Shown here: positions 17,732 through 24,338 of the stretch, in pieces
How the letters are laid out: each line of letters starts with the position of its first letter
Position numbering within the stretch: the stretch's first letter is position 1
Assembly (NCBI GenBank): GCA_964437735.1
Contig: CAYTID010000020.1
Coordinates: forward strand, 1-27,891
Source of the DNA: CAYTID01 sp964437735
GTDB lineage: Bacteria > Bacteroidota > Ignavibacteria > UBA10030 > BY39
Reading direction: 5' to 3'
DNA length: 27,891 nucleotides
Made by a program: the position numbers and the translations under genes
The notes under the pieces: model-generated
The model's input: only the letters and a program-made list of their open reading frames with translations
Told to the model about the DNA's origin: nothing
The model's database searches: none

Positions 17732-18307
17732 CTAAATATTTTCTGTTACATTATGACATTTACGACATCTTGCTTCATACACATCCTTAGCGCCTATAAC
17801 AACTAATTCTTGTTGTCGTGTTATCCGTTGTGTCCGATCAGCCGGATTTCCACAAACCACGCATATTGCTAATGTTTTGGTAATATACTCTGCGACTGCT
17901 AATAGCTGTGGAATAGGTCCGAAAGGCTTGCCCCTATAATCCTGATCTAAGCCCGCAATAATTACACGTTTCCCTTCATTAGCGAGGATTTCACTTATTT
18001 CTATTATCTCTGAAGAGAAAAATTGTGCTTCATCGATTCCTACAACGTGTGCATCTTTTGATAATTCGAGTATATCGCGTGGATTCTCAACCACTGTTGA
18101 ACGTAATGATTGCGTATTATGAGAAACGATATGATCAGAACTGTATCTTGTATCTACTTTTGGTTTGAAAATTAACACAATTTGTTTTGCAATTTGTGCT
18201 CTTCTGAGTCGTCGGATTAATTCTTCGGTTTTACCACTGAACATACAACCGCACACAACTTCAATCCAACCTACTTCTTTCGGAGCATTGTGAGGGGTTA
18301 ATTCCAT
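17732..18307 (-). CDS. tdk: Thymidine kinase (type II)
   Basis: Thymidine kinase (191 residues) phosphorylates thymidine with ATP in the salvage pathway. The P-loop is GCMFSGKTEELIRRL. The Walker B/lid segment is VVGIDEAQFF. GLDQDYRGKPFGP follows, and the structural zinc site has CVVC and CRKC cysteine pairs. Length and order match the type II enzyme. It starts 5 bases after cdd and precedes the nucleoside transporter, so uptake and phosphorylation are encoded together. Confidence 0.96.
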   Translation of the reverse strand: MELTPHNAPKEVGWIEVVCGCMFSGKTEELIRRLRRAQIAKQIVLIFKPKVDTRYSSDHIVSHNTQSLRSTVVENPRDILELSKDAHVVGIDEAQFFSSEIIEISEILANEGKRVIIAGLDQDYRGKPFGPIPQLLAVAEYITKTLAICVVCGNPADRTQRITRQQELVVIGAKDVYEARCRKCHNVTENI

Positions 18308-18312
18308 AAATA

Positions 18313-18705
18313 TTACTCCAAATTTTTTGAAGTGAAAGGGTGAGGTAACAGTTTATCCATATTTAATACCAGTTGTTTTCCTTTGCCATTAATCAAAATA
18401 ATTTCGATGTCACCGGCGAGATCAGATATTACCTGCCTACATGCTCCGCACGGAGTTGTAAAACCATTTTCATCAGTGGCAATTGCAAGAGCTATAAATT
18501 TTTTTTCACCTTCGGAAATAGCTTTAAAAATAGCTGTCCGCTCTGCACATATTGTAAGCGAATATGAGCTGTTTTCGATGTTACATCCGGTGAAAATTTT
18601 TCCGCTTTTAGTTAATAGGGCAGCGCCAACACGGAATTTTGAATATGGAGAAAAGGAAAATCGTTTTGCTTTTCTGGATGCTGTAATAAGTTCTTTGTAA
18701 TCCAT
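18313..18705 (-). CDS. cdd: Cytidine deaminase
   Basis: Cytidine deaminase (130 residues) converts cytidine and deoxycytidine to uridine and deoxyuridine. It is the short, homotetrameric form. The zinc and catalytic motifs are CAERTAIFKAI (Cys plus catalytic Glu) and PCGACRQVI (two Cys). FSPYSKFRVGAALLT and FTGCNIENSSY form the substrate site. It is the first gene of the salvage operon, with a predicted promoter at 18734-18762 and a leader of only about 20 bases without a clear Shine-Dalgarno. Confidence 0.96.
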   Translation of the reverse strand: MDYKELITASRKAKRFSFSPYSKFRVGAALLTKSGKIFTGCNIENSSYSLTICAERTAIFKAISEGEKKFIALAIATDENGFTTPCGACRQVISDLAGDIEIILINGKGKQLVLNMDKLLPHPFTSKNLE

Positions 18706-18733
18706 ATCTTAAATTTTTTAAAAATTTATGAAA

Positions 18734-18762
18734 AATATATACAAAATTTTTATGAATAACAA
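18734..18762 (-). promoter_or_regulatory. Sigma70-like promoter of the cdd salvage operon
   Basis: On the minus strand TTGTTA (18762-18757) and TATATT (18739-18734) are 17 bases apart. The predicted start is near 18727, about 22 bases before the cdd ATG. AT-rich flanks make chance matches easier, so confidence is moderate. Confidence 0.5.
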
Positions 18763-18783
18763 GAGAGAATCTACAATAAATGA

Positions 18784-18920
18784 GGAATTTACTTCCTCTT
18801 AAGAGTTATTTTCGTGATCCCTTGAGCCGAGTGATTAACCGCACCATATGTATTTCCGAACAAAACAATCCTCCGGCAGCTACCGAACTATGTTTAAGGG
18901 CACCTTAAAAAACTAAAGGT
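18784..18920 (+). ncRNA. Candidate structured RNA of unknown class
   Basis: This stretch is more GC-rich than the flanks and has no open frame. On the plus strand nested helices can be drawn: AGTTaTTTT (18804-18812) with AAAAAACT (18907-18914), GTG (18814-18816) with CAC (18901-18903), and CCCTTGAG (18819-18826) with TTTAAGGG (18893-18900), plus a small CGG/CCG hairpin at 18874-18885. The inner helix uses G-U pairs that would become A-C mismatches on the other strand, so plus-strand transcription is favoured. CCCTTGAGCCGA resembles a 5' segment of E. coli 6S RNA as I remember it, but the interior is shorter than a normal 6S RNA. No sure promoter was found. Confidence 0.35.
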
Positions 18921-19041
18921 AAATAAAAAATTTAAACACTTAGGCACTAAGATCACTTTGGAACACTAAGGATTTTTTGTTTTTTTAGTGATACTATGTG
19001 CCCTGAGTGTCTTAGTGGTGAGTTTTCAGAGGTTCCCTTAA
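18894..19041. repeat. Possible MITE-like element with 12-bp inverted ends
   Basis: TTAAGGGCACCT (18894-18905) is matched in reverse complement by AGGTTCCCTTAA (19030-19041) with one mismatch. The 148 bases between include the long palindrome at 18937-19009. No target duplication or coding sequence was recognised. The left end is also the 3' helix strand of the candidate RNA, so the outer repeat may be coincidental or part of an alternative fold. Confidence 0.35.
18937..19009. repeat. Long imperfect palindrome rich in CACTAAG/CTTAGTG words
   Basis: CACTTAGGCAC (18937-18947) and ATCAC (18952-18956) on the left are matched in reverse by GTGAT (18988-18992) and GTGCCCTGAGTG (18998-19009), around a loop holding AACACTAAGG and a T-rich run. 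The CACTAAG/CTTAGTG word occurs several times and continues to 19018. The look is that of a dispersed intergenic hairpin repeat. Confidence 0.55.
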
Positions 19042-19232
19042 GTAACATTCACCTATAGTGGTTAAATTTTTTATATTTTTCGTGCGATTTAAATTTTTCT
19101 AACTTTATGGTGAACGCTTTGTTTAGATGAGCTAATAGTAAAGTTGAAAGGATTATATAATTCCATTCGTGAAACATAAAACATATTTGTGATACGCCTT
19201 TAACAAAAAAGCAATCTACTGGGCAAAAACAG
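19042..19232. other. AT-rich spacer, nothing recognised
   Basis: Between the palindrome and the PASTA-gene promoter there is AT-rich sequence with one short hairpin (AACTTTA 19101-19107 with TAAAGTT 19139-19145). A 72-codon minus-strand frame at 19049-19267 has no recognisable protein features and is not called. Confidence 0.4.
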
Positions 19233-19261
19233 TTGATATTAAGTAAAGTATTTTCTATATT
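19233..19261 (+). promoter_or_regulatory. Sigma70-like promoter of the PASTA-rpe-apt-dapF operon
   Basis: TTGATA (19233-19238) and TATATT (19256-19261) have a 17-base spacer. The predicted start is near 19268, about 18 bases before the TTG codon of the PASTA gene. That supports the unusual TTG start because no upstream start would fit the transcript. Confidence 0.6.
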
Positions 19262-19285
19262 TTTCAAGAAAATTAAAATACCATA

Positions 19286-20029
19286 TTGGCAAGGAAAAAA
19301 TTAAATACTTTAAAAAAATATCTCATAATATTTTTTATTATTGCTGTTTTGTTCATTATTGTGGATTCAATTCTCCTGCCATGGTATGTTAACAGGGATG
19401 GTGTTGTAAATGTGCCGAATTTAGCAGGTGTAAAGTATGAAGAGGCAGTTTCTTCATTAGAGGAATTAGGGCTTGATCCCCGACAAGCAGGAATGCGATA
19501 CGATGATAAATATCCTGCCGGTGTTGTAATTACTCAAAATCCCTCTGAGGGAGCAATTGTTAAAAAGGGGAGAAGAGTATATCTTACCGTTAGTGGGGGA
19601 GATCAGTTAGTAATTGTACCCAATTTGAAAGGCAAATCGATAAGAGACGCTAAATTCTCGCTTGAAAGACTTGGATTGATATTAGGTGAAATGGAATATG
19701 ATTTTTCGGGAGATTTTCCTGAAAACACAATCAAAGACCAATCGATTTCTGCCGGAACAGAAATTAAAAAAAAATCGCACATCTCAGTGATTATTAGTCA
19801 AGGTAAAAATACTAACCAAATTGTCGTACCCGACCTGGTTGGTAAATCCTTAGCCGCAGCCGAACAATTAATAATCCAATCCGGATTTACTGTCGGACAT
19901 ATTATATATCAACAATCAAAGATTCTTTTACCTAATACAGTTGTCGAGCAATCCCCACGTGAAGGTGAACTTACAACTCAAGGATACCCTATCGACCTTT
20001 TCGTAACAAAAATTGAAGAGCAAAAGTAA
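19286..20029 (+). CDS. Membrane-anchored protein with three PASTA domains
   Basis: The protein (247 residues) has a short basic N-terminus, one transmembrane helix (about 12-34, LIIFFIIAVLFIIVDSILL), then three PASTA domains: about 38-106 (VNVPNLAGVKYEEAVSSLEELGL), 107-175 (VIVPNLKGKSIRDAKFSLERLGL) and 178-245 (VVPDLVGKSLAAAEQLIIQSGF). Each ends in the usual E/DQSP-like turn and beta strands. PASTA domains bind cell-wall muropeptides or beta-lactams in Firmicutes and Actinobacteria kinases and penicillin-binding proteins, but no kinase or transpeptidase domain is attached here. The start is TTG at 19286, because no ATG precedes the membrane helix. It is the first gene of an operon with rpe and dapF. 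Confidence 0.9.
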   Translation: MARKKLNTLKKYLIIFFIIAVLFIIVDSILLPWYVNRDGVVNVPNLAGVKYEEAVSSLEELGLDPRQAGMRYDDKYPAGVVITQNPSEGAIVKKGRRVYLTVSGGDQLVIVPNLKGKSIRDAKFSLERLGLILGEMEYDFSGDFPENTIKDQSISAGTEIKKKSHISVIISQGKNTNQIVVPDLVGKSLAAAEQLIIQSGFTVGHIIYQQSKILLPNTVVEQSPREGELTTQGYPIDLFVTKIEEQK

Positions 20030-20043
20030 CAGAAAAAAATATT

Positions 20044-20709
20044 ATGAAAAAAATATCGATTTCCGCATCAATATTATCTGCTGATTTTTCGAATTTAAAG
20101 GAACAAATACGTTTAGTTGAAAAGGGAGGCGCCGATCTGATCCATCTTGATGTAATGGATGGACATTTTGTTCCCAATATAACTTTCGGACCGCAAATCG
20201 CTCGAACAATAAAATCTATTACTAAGTTAAAACTCGACACGCATCTTATGATTGAGAAACCTGAGAGATATATTGAAGATTTTGCAAGAGCCGGTTCGGA
20301 ATTTATTACTGTCCATGTAGAAACCTGTCCACATCTTCACCGGACAATTCAACAAATAAAAGGACACGGGATCAAAGCCGGTGTCACGCTTAATCCATCA
20401 ACTTCAGTAACAAGCTTAATGGAAATATTTCCATTTGTAGACATGATATTAGTAATGACGGTTAATCCCGGATTTGGAGGACAGAGGTTCATAAAACAGA
20501 TGATTGAAAAAATCCAAACTATCTCACGTCTGAGAGATAATATTAATTCTGATATTTTAATTGAGGTTGACGGAGGAGTTGACGAAAAAAATGCCCGTGA
20601 TATAATTGAAGCCGGAGCAGATATTTTGGTTGCCGGTTATTCGATTTTCAGTAAAAATAATATATCGGAAGCTGTTAGAAGTTTACGAAAATCTGCCATT
20701 TCTAAATAA
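20044..20709 (+). CDS. rpe: Ribulose-phosphate 3-epimerase
   Basis: Rpe (221 residues) interconverts ribulose 5-phosphate and xylulose 5-phosphate in the pentose phosphate pathway. It is a TIM barrel with SASILSADFSNL at the start, DLIHLDVMDGHFVPNITFGP carrying a metal histidine and catalytic aspartate, LDTHLMIEKP, VMTVNPGFGGQRFI, and EVDGGVDEKNA with the second catalytic aspartate. The length is typical. It follows the PASTA gene by 14 bases and precedes the hydratase gene by 6. Confidence 0.96.
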   Translation: MKKISISASILSADFSNLKEQIRLVEKGGADLIHLDVMDGHFVPNITFGPQIARTIKSITKLKLDTHLMIEKPERYIEDFARAGSEFITVHVETCPHLHRTIQQIKGHGIKAGVTLNPSTSVTSLMEIFPFVDMILVMTVNPGFGGQRFIKQMIEKIQTISRLRDNINSDILIEVDGGVDEKNARDIIEAGADILVAGYSIFSKNNISEAVRSLRKSAISK

Positions 20710-20715
20710 ATATTT

Positions 20716-21513
20716 ATGGATTATCAAACAATTGATTTCTTAAAAGAAGAGAATATCGGAAAAGTATTTTTAAATCGTCCGGATAAGAGAAATGCTCTGA
20801 ATGATGATCTTATAAGAGAATTGACTGAATGCCTCAGTCATATTTCAAAAAACCCGAATATTAAAGCTTGTATACTTACAGGAAACGGTGAAGCATTTTG
20901 TTCTGGAGCCGATCTGGAATTCTTAAAAAAAATTTCTAAATATTCCCTTGAAGAAAATCAGGAAGATTCACGTAAATTATTAAAGCTTTATTCACTGATT
21001 TACGGACTTAAAAAGCCTGTAGTAGCTATGGTGAACGGACCGGCTTTAGCAGGCGGATGCGGCTTAGCGACCGTTTGCGATTTTGTTATTGCATCAAAGG
21101 AAAATTCGAAATTCGGTTATCCTGAAGTTAAAATCGGATTCATTCCGGCAATAGTTATGCTTTTTTTAATCAAACGAATCGGAGAAGGAAAAGCAAGAGA
21201 CCTGGTTTTAAGCGGGAAAATAATATCAGGCGATGAAGCTTTAAATATCGGCTTGATCACGCATACTGTCGAACACTCCAAACTATCTGAATTCACTACA
21301 AAATTTACAACGAATTTAATCGAGAACAATAGTTTAATGGCAATGGGCTTATGTAAGGAGATGTTGGCAGATTTTGGTGATATGGATTTTACCAAATCAC
21401 TGGAATATGCAGCAAATATGAATGCAGTAACACGAATGACGGATGATTGTAAAAAAGGGATTGAGGCATTTTTAAAAAAAGAAAAAATAAAATGGTCAGA
21501 AAGGATAGATTAA
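20716..21513 (+). CDS. Enoyl-CoA hydratase/isomerase (crotonase) family protein
   Basis: This 265-residue crotonase-fold protein acts on an acyl-CoA. Oxyanion-hole stretches are present: GEAFCSGADLEFLKK and MVNGPALAGGCGLATVCDF. The first catalytic glutamate of classical enoyl-CoA hydratase (GGCE) is Gly116 here. The second, in YPEVKIGF, is kept as Glu137, with the normal spacing. The pattern FGYPEVKIGFIPAIVM resembles methylglutaconyl-CoA hydratase-like members in Bacteroidota, but the substrate cannot be assigned from sequence alone. It lies between rpe and apt without other fatty-acid genes, which gives no pathway clue. Confidence 0.85.
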   Translation: MDYQTIDFLKEENIGKVFLNRPDKRNALNDDLIRELTECLSHISKNPNIKACILTGNGEAFCSGADLEFLKKISKYSLEENQEDSRKLLKLYSLIYGLKKPVVAMVNGPALAGGCGLATVCDFVIASKENSKFGYPEVKIGFIPAIVMLFLIKRIGEGKARDLVLSGKIISGDEALNIGLITHTVEHSKLSEFTTKFTTNLIENNSLMAMGLCKEMLADFGDMDFTKSLEYAANMNAVTRMTDDCKKGIEAFLKKEKIKWSERID

Positions 21514-21519
21514 TTTCAA

Positions 21520-22047
21520 ATGGATATTGATCTAAAAAAATATATTCGTGATATACCAAATTTTCCAAAACCGGGGATTGTTTTTCGCGATATAACAACT
21601 CTTTTGAAAAATTCTGATGCTCTAAACAAGACAGTCGAATTACTTTACGAAGAATATAAAAATAAAGGTATTCAAAAGGTTGTTGGAATTGAATCACGAG
21701 GGTTTATTATGGGAGCAATTCTTGCTCACAAACTCGGGGCAGGTTTAGTTATTATCAGAAAACCCGGTAAACTTCCGGCTGACACGCTAAGAGCAGAATA
21801 TAAACTGGAATATGGGACAGACGCAATTGAGATACATAAAGATGCCATATCAGCAGGTGAGAGAATATTGCTTCATGATGATTTGCTGGCGACAGGAGGA
21901 ACGATAAATGCTGCCGCTCAATTGGTCGAGACTTTAGGTGGTAATATTGTTGGAATTTCATTTTTAATAGAGTTAACTTTTTTAAAGGGGAGAGAGCTTT
22001 TAAAAAAATTTAACGTCTCTTCATTAATTAAATATGCCAGTGAATAA
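21520..22047 (+). CDS. apt: Adenine phosphoribosyltransferase
   Basis: Apt (175 residues) makes AMP from adenine and PRPP. Type I PRTase features are present: the N-terminal hood IPNFPKPGIVFRDITTLL, GIESRGFIMGAILA, RKPGKLPADTL in the flexible loop, and LLHDDLLATGGTI as the PRPP-binding loop. The stop overlaps the start of dapF by one base (TAATG), suggesting coupled translation. It adds to the purine salvage functions encoded on the other strand upstream. Confidence 0.96.
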   Translation: MDIDLKKYIRDIPNFPKPGIVFRDITTLLKNSDALNKTVELLYEEYKNKGIQKVVGIESRGFIMGAILAHKLGAGLVIIRKPGKLPADTLRAEYKLEYGTDAIEIHKDAISAGERILLHDDLLATGGTINAAAQLVETLGGNIVGISFLIELTFLKGRELLKKFNVSSLIKYASE

Positions 22048-22907
22048 TGGATCGATTATCGAAAAATAAAACGCGGGAGATTTATTTTATAAAAATTCAT
22101 GGAGCCGGTAATGATTTTATTTTAATTGATAACTTTGAAAATAAATATAAGTTTGACTTACCTAAATTAGCTCGTAAGGTATGTCCAAGAAGAATCGGGA
22201 TCGGAGCTGATGGTTTATTGGTTATCGAAAAGAGTAAAAAAGCTGATTTTAAAATGAGATACTTAAACGCTGACGGTACTGAAGTCGGGATGTGCGGAAA
22301 CGGTGGTAGATGCATATCGTTTTATGCATTTAATAATCTGCTGAAAAATAAGAAAAAGTTATCATTTGAAGCATTGAATAAAATATATCTTGCCGAATTA
22401 GTTGGTAAAAATATACGTTTAATAATGAACAATCCCACTGATTTCAGAACTGATCTTGAAATCAAACATAAAAATACAAATATCAAATTTGATTTTCTAA
22501 ATACGGGAGCACCACACGTTTGCATATTTACAAGCAAAAATCCTATTTTAAACAATAAGAATTTTGCTGACATGGATATAATCGATATCGGAAAATTTCT
22601 CAGATACCATAAGTATTTTTCTCCGGAAGGTACAAATGTTAACTTTATAAAGATTAGAGGAGTAGGAAATATAGATATTCGTACGTATGAACGTGGAGTT
22701 GAAGATGAGACACTCTCATGTGGGACTGGTTCGATTGCTTGTGGGATTTTAAGTGCACTACGATATAATTGGAAACCTCCGATAGTAGTAAATACACTAA
22801 ATAAATTCAAATTAATAATTGATTTCAAATTGCACAATAATAAATTATCTAATGTATCACTTGAAGGTGCAAGTCAGATAGTATATTCAGGAATTTTTAA
22901 AATTTAA
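22047..22907 (+). CDS. dapF: Diaminopimelate epimerase
   Basis: DapF (286 residues) turns LL-diaminopimelate into the meso form for lysine and peptidoglycan synthesis. The protein is PLP-independent with two catalytic cysteines: Cys83 in GMCGNGGRC and Cys225 in LSCGTGSIAC. FIKIHGAGNDFILID at the N-terminus and GAPHVCIF in the middle are also conserved. The ATG at 22047 gives a 12-residue leader before the first conserved strand. The overlap with apt supports it. The base composition is AT-rich, with long AAA/AAT runs. Confidence 0.95.
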   Translation: MDRLSKNKTREIYFIKIHGAGNDFILIDNFENKYKFDLPKLARKVCPRRIGIGADGLLVIEKSKKADFKMRYLNADGTEVGMCGNGGRCISFYAFNNLLKNKKKLSFEALNKIYLAELVGKNIRLIMNNPTDFRTDLEIKHKNTNIKFDFLNTGAPHVCIFTSKNPILNNKNFADMDIIDIGKFLRYHKYFSPEGTNVNFIKIRGVGNIDIRTYERGVEDETLSCGTGSIACGILSALRYNWKPPIVVNTLNKFKLIIDFKLHNNKLSNVSLEGASQIVYSGIFKI

Positions 22908-22927
22908 TGTCGAAAGAAAATTTTTAG

Positions 22928-23845
22928 ATGAATAATCATTATCATTTTATAATAAATCCAACCGCAGGACGAGGAAAAACATATAAAGCGATTAAAGATG
23001 TCAGGAAAATATTAAGTAATCTGAATATTGATCACAAAATTTCGATTACAAAATCAAAAGGACATGCCACAAAAATCGCCAAACAAGCCATAAGTGAGAG
23101 TAATATCATCGTTGCGGTTGGCGGTGACGGGACTGTAAACGAAGTTGCAAATGGTTTAGTAAGTTCCGATTCGGCACTTGGTGTTATACCGCTCGGCTCA
23201 GGCAATGATTTTGCAAAAGTTGTTAATATGCCCTTAAATTTAAGAGAATCGATTAATATTTTGTTAAAAAATCAGATTAAAACCATTGATGTTGGCAAAA
23301 TTATTACGAGTATAAATCATTCATGTAAATCAAATATTTATGATGATCGCTATTTTATAAATACTGTCGGTATTGGCTTTGATGCTGTCGTTGCAAATGA
23401 AAGCGCTAAGATCAAATATGTGAGGGGATTACCGTTATATATTACAGCTCTAATTAGAGCCTTATTAAAATATAAAACACCAAATTTTTCAGTAAATATT
23501 GACGGAAAGCTCTATGAGGAAAAATTCTTTCTGATTACAATAGGTAACGGAACATGTTCTGGTGGTGGTTTTTATTTAACACCGGATGCAATCCTCGATG
23601 ATGGAATTTTTGATATCTGTTATGTAAATGATTTAAATATTTTTAAAATATTAAAAATATTTCCGAGCGTGTTAAAAGGATCGCATGGAAAATTCAGTGA
23701 AGTAAATTTTTTAAAGACAACTAATTTAATGATAGATTCAAAAGAAATGTTTTATGTACATGCAGATGGGGAAATTGTTGGCAACAATGTAAACAGAGCA
23801 AAAATTAAGATGTTACAGGCAGGGATCAAAGTTGTACACGGATAA
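22928..23845 (+). CDS. Diacylglycerol kinase-family lipid kinase (YegS/DagK type)
   Basis: The 305-residue protein has the DAGK catalytic fold. FIINPTAGRGKTYKAI forms the first nucleotide-binding segment. VAVGGDGTVNEVANGL is the GGDGT signature, and GVIPLGSGNDFAKVV continues the active site. The C-terminal beta domain runs from about 160 to 305. Members phosphorylate diacylglycerol, sphingoid bases or phosphatidylglycerol. The exact lipid is not readable from motifs. It follows dapF by 20 bases and is the last gene of this operon. Confidence 0.9.
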   Translation: MNNHYHFIINPTAGRGKTYKAIKDVRKILSNLNIDHKISITKSKGHATKIAKQAISESNIIVAVGGDGTVNEVANGLVSSDSALGVIPLGSGNDFAKVVNMPLNLRESINILLKNQIKTIDVGKIITSINHSCKSNIYDDRYFINTVGIGFDAVVANESAKIKYVRGLPLYITALIRALLKYKTPNFSVNIDGKLYEEKFFLITIGNGTCSGGGFYLTPDAILDDGIFDICYVNDLNIFKILKIFPSVLKGSHGKFSEVNFLKTTNLMIDSKEMFYVHADGEIVGNNVNRAKIKMLQAGIKVVHG

Positions 23846-24079
23846 GCAGTATTTTATATTTGCCAATAATATATATTATGTAAAGTAATTCATATTGTTA
23901 TTAATCAAAGTCTCAAGATTCATTATCCCCTTCCAAAGGTTTTTACTATGACAATTTAAAAAAACATTTCAATCATTTAAATTGTCTAATGCTCTCCGCT
24001 AAACTTTGTAAGATACGAGTGCTTGTTAAATTCTATATTTATTCTAATTCACAGATTTCCTAAAATATTACATTTGAGA
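23846..24079. other. Convergent spacer after the lipid-kinase gene, nothing recognised
   Basis: This AT-rich spacer has no recognisable gene and no clear hairpin with a T-run for the plus-strand operon. Small palindromic AT stretches such as AATAATATATATTATG near 23865 are the only structure. Confidence 0.4.
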
Positions 24080-24270
24080 GTTTTGGTCGCGAAGTTTGGA
24101 TTCTAACAGAGGAAAATATTTTTCTGTATCAGAATACTTCGCCACCCGCCCTTACGGTTGTTTCAATTCAAAATTCTCTGAATGTGCTCCCAATACCATT
24201 CGCCAAACCATTTCCGATAGCAATAAATCTGGCAATTTCATTAATGGGCAAGCAAGTGGACCCCTATCTA
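24080..24270. other. Unexplained GC-richer stretch between convergent genes
   Basis: Composition here is visibly less AT-rich than the surrounding spacer, with blocks such as CGCCACCCGCCCTTACGG. Short open frames exist on both strands (a 61-codon plus frame at 24096-24281), but none shows a start signal or known motif. It may be a decayed gene, a dispersed repeat or a structured RNA. It contains the hairpin-capable pair AACAGAGGAAAA and TTTTTCTGTAT near 24107-24130. Confidence 0.3.
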
Positions 24271-24280
24271 AATTTTTTTA

Positions 24281-24317
24281 AAAAAAATCCCGTTTCTTGA
24301 ATAAGAAAACGGGATTT
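24281..24317 (-). terminator. Intrinsic terminator of the FadL-type gene
   Basis: On the minus strand AAATCCCGTTT (24317-24307) pairs perfectly with AAACGGGATTT (24295-24285), with extra pairing inside the loop and a T-run continuing beyond. It lies 22 bases after the stop codon of the outer-membrane protein gene. Confidence 0.85.
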
Positions 24318-24338
24318 AAATAAAAATCAAAAAGGATA

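Noticed and set aside
18383..18700. 105-codon plus-strand open frame opposite cdd
   Set aside because: cdd on the minus strand has all its zinc and catalytic motifs. The plus frame has no known feature.
18782..18798. GAGGAA/TTCCTC hairpin as a terminator
   Set aside because: No T-run follows on either strand and no gene ends here. It may be part of the candidate RNA's 5' end.
19049..19267. 72-codon open frame on the minus strand in the cdd-PASTA spacer
   Set aside because: It has no Shine-Dalgarno and no recognised motif, overlaps the PASTA promoter, and its composition follows the AT-rich spacer.
22322..22837. 171-codon minus-strand open frame inside dapF
   Set aside because: The plus strand encodes an intact diaminopimelate epimerase with both catalytic cysteines.
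24096..24281. 61-codon plus-strand open frame
   Set aside because: It runs into the terminator of the opposite gene and has no ribosome-binding site. Kept only as part of an unexplained stretch.
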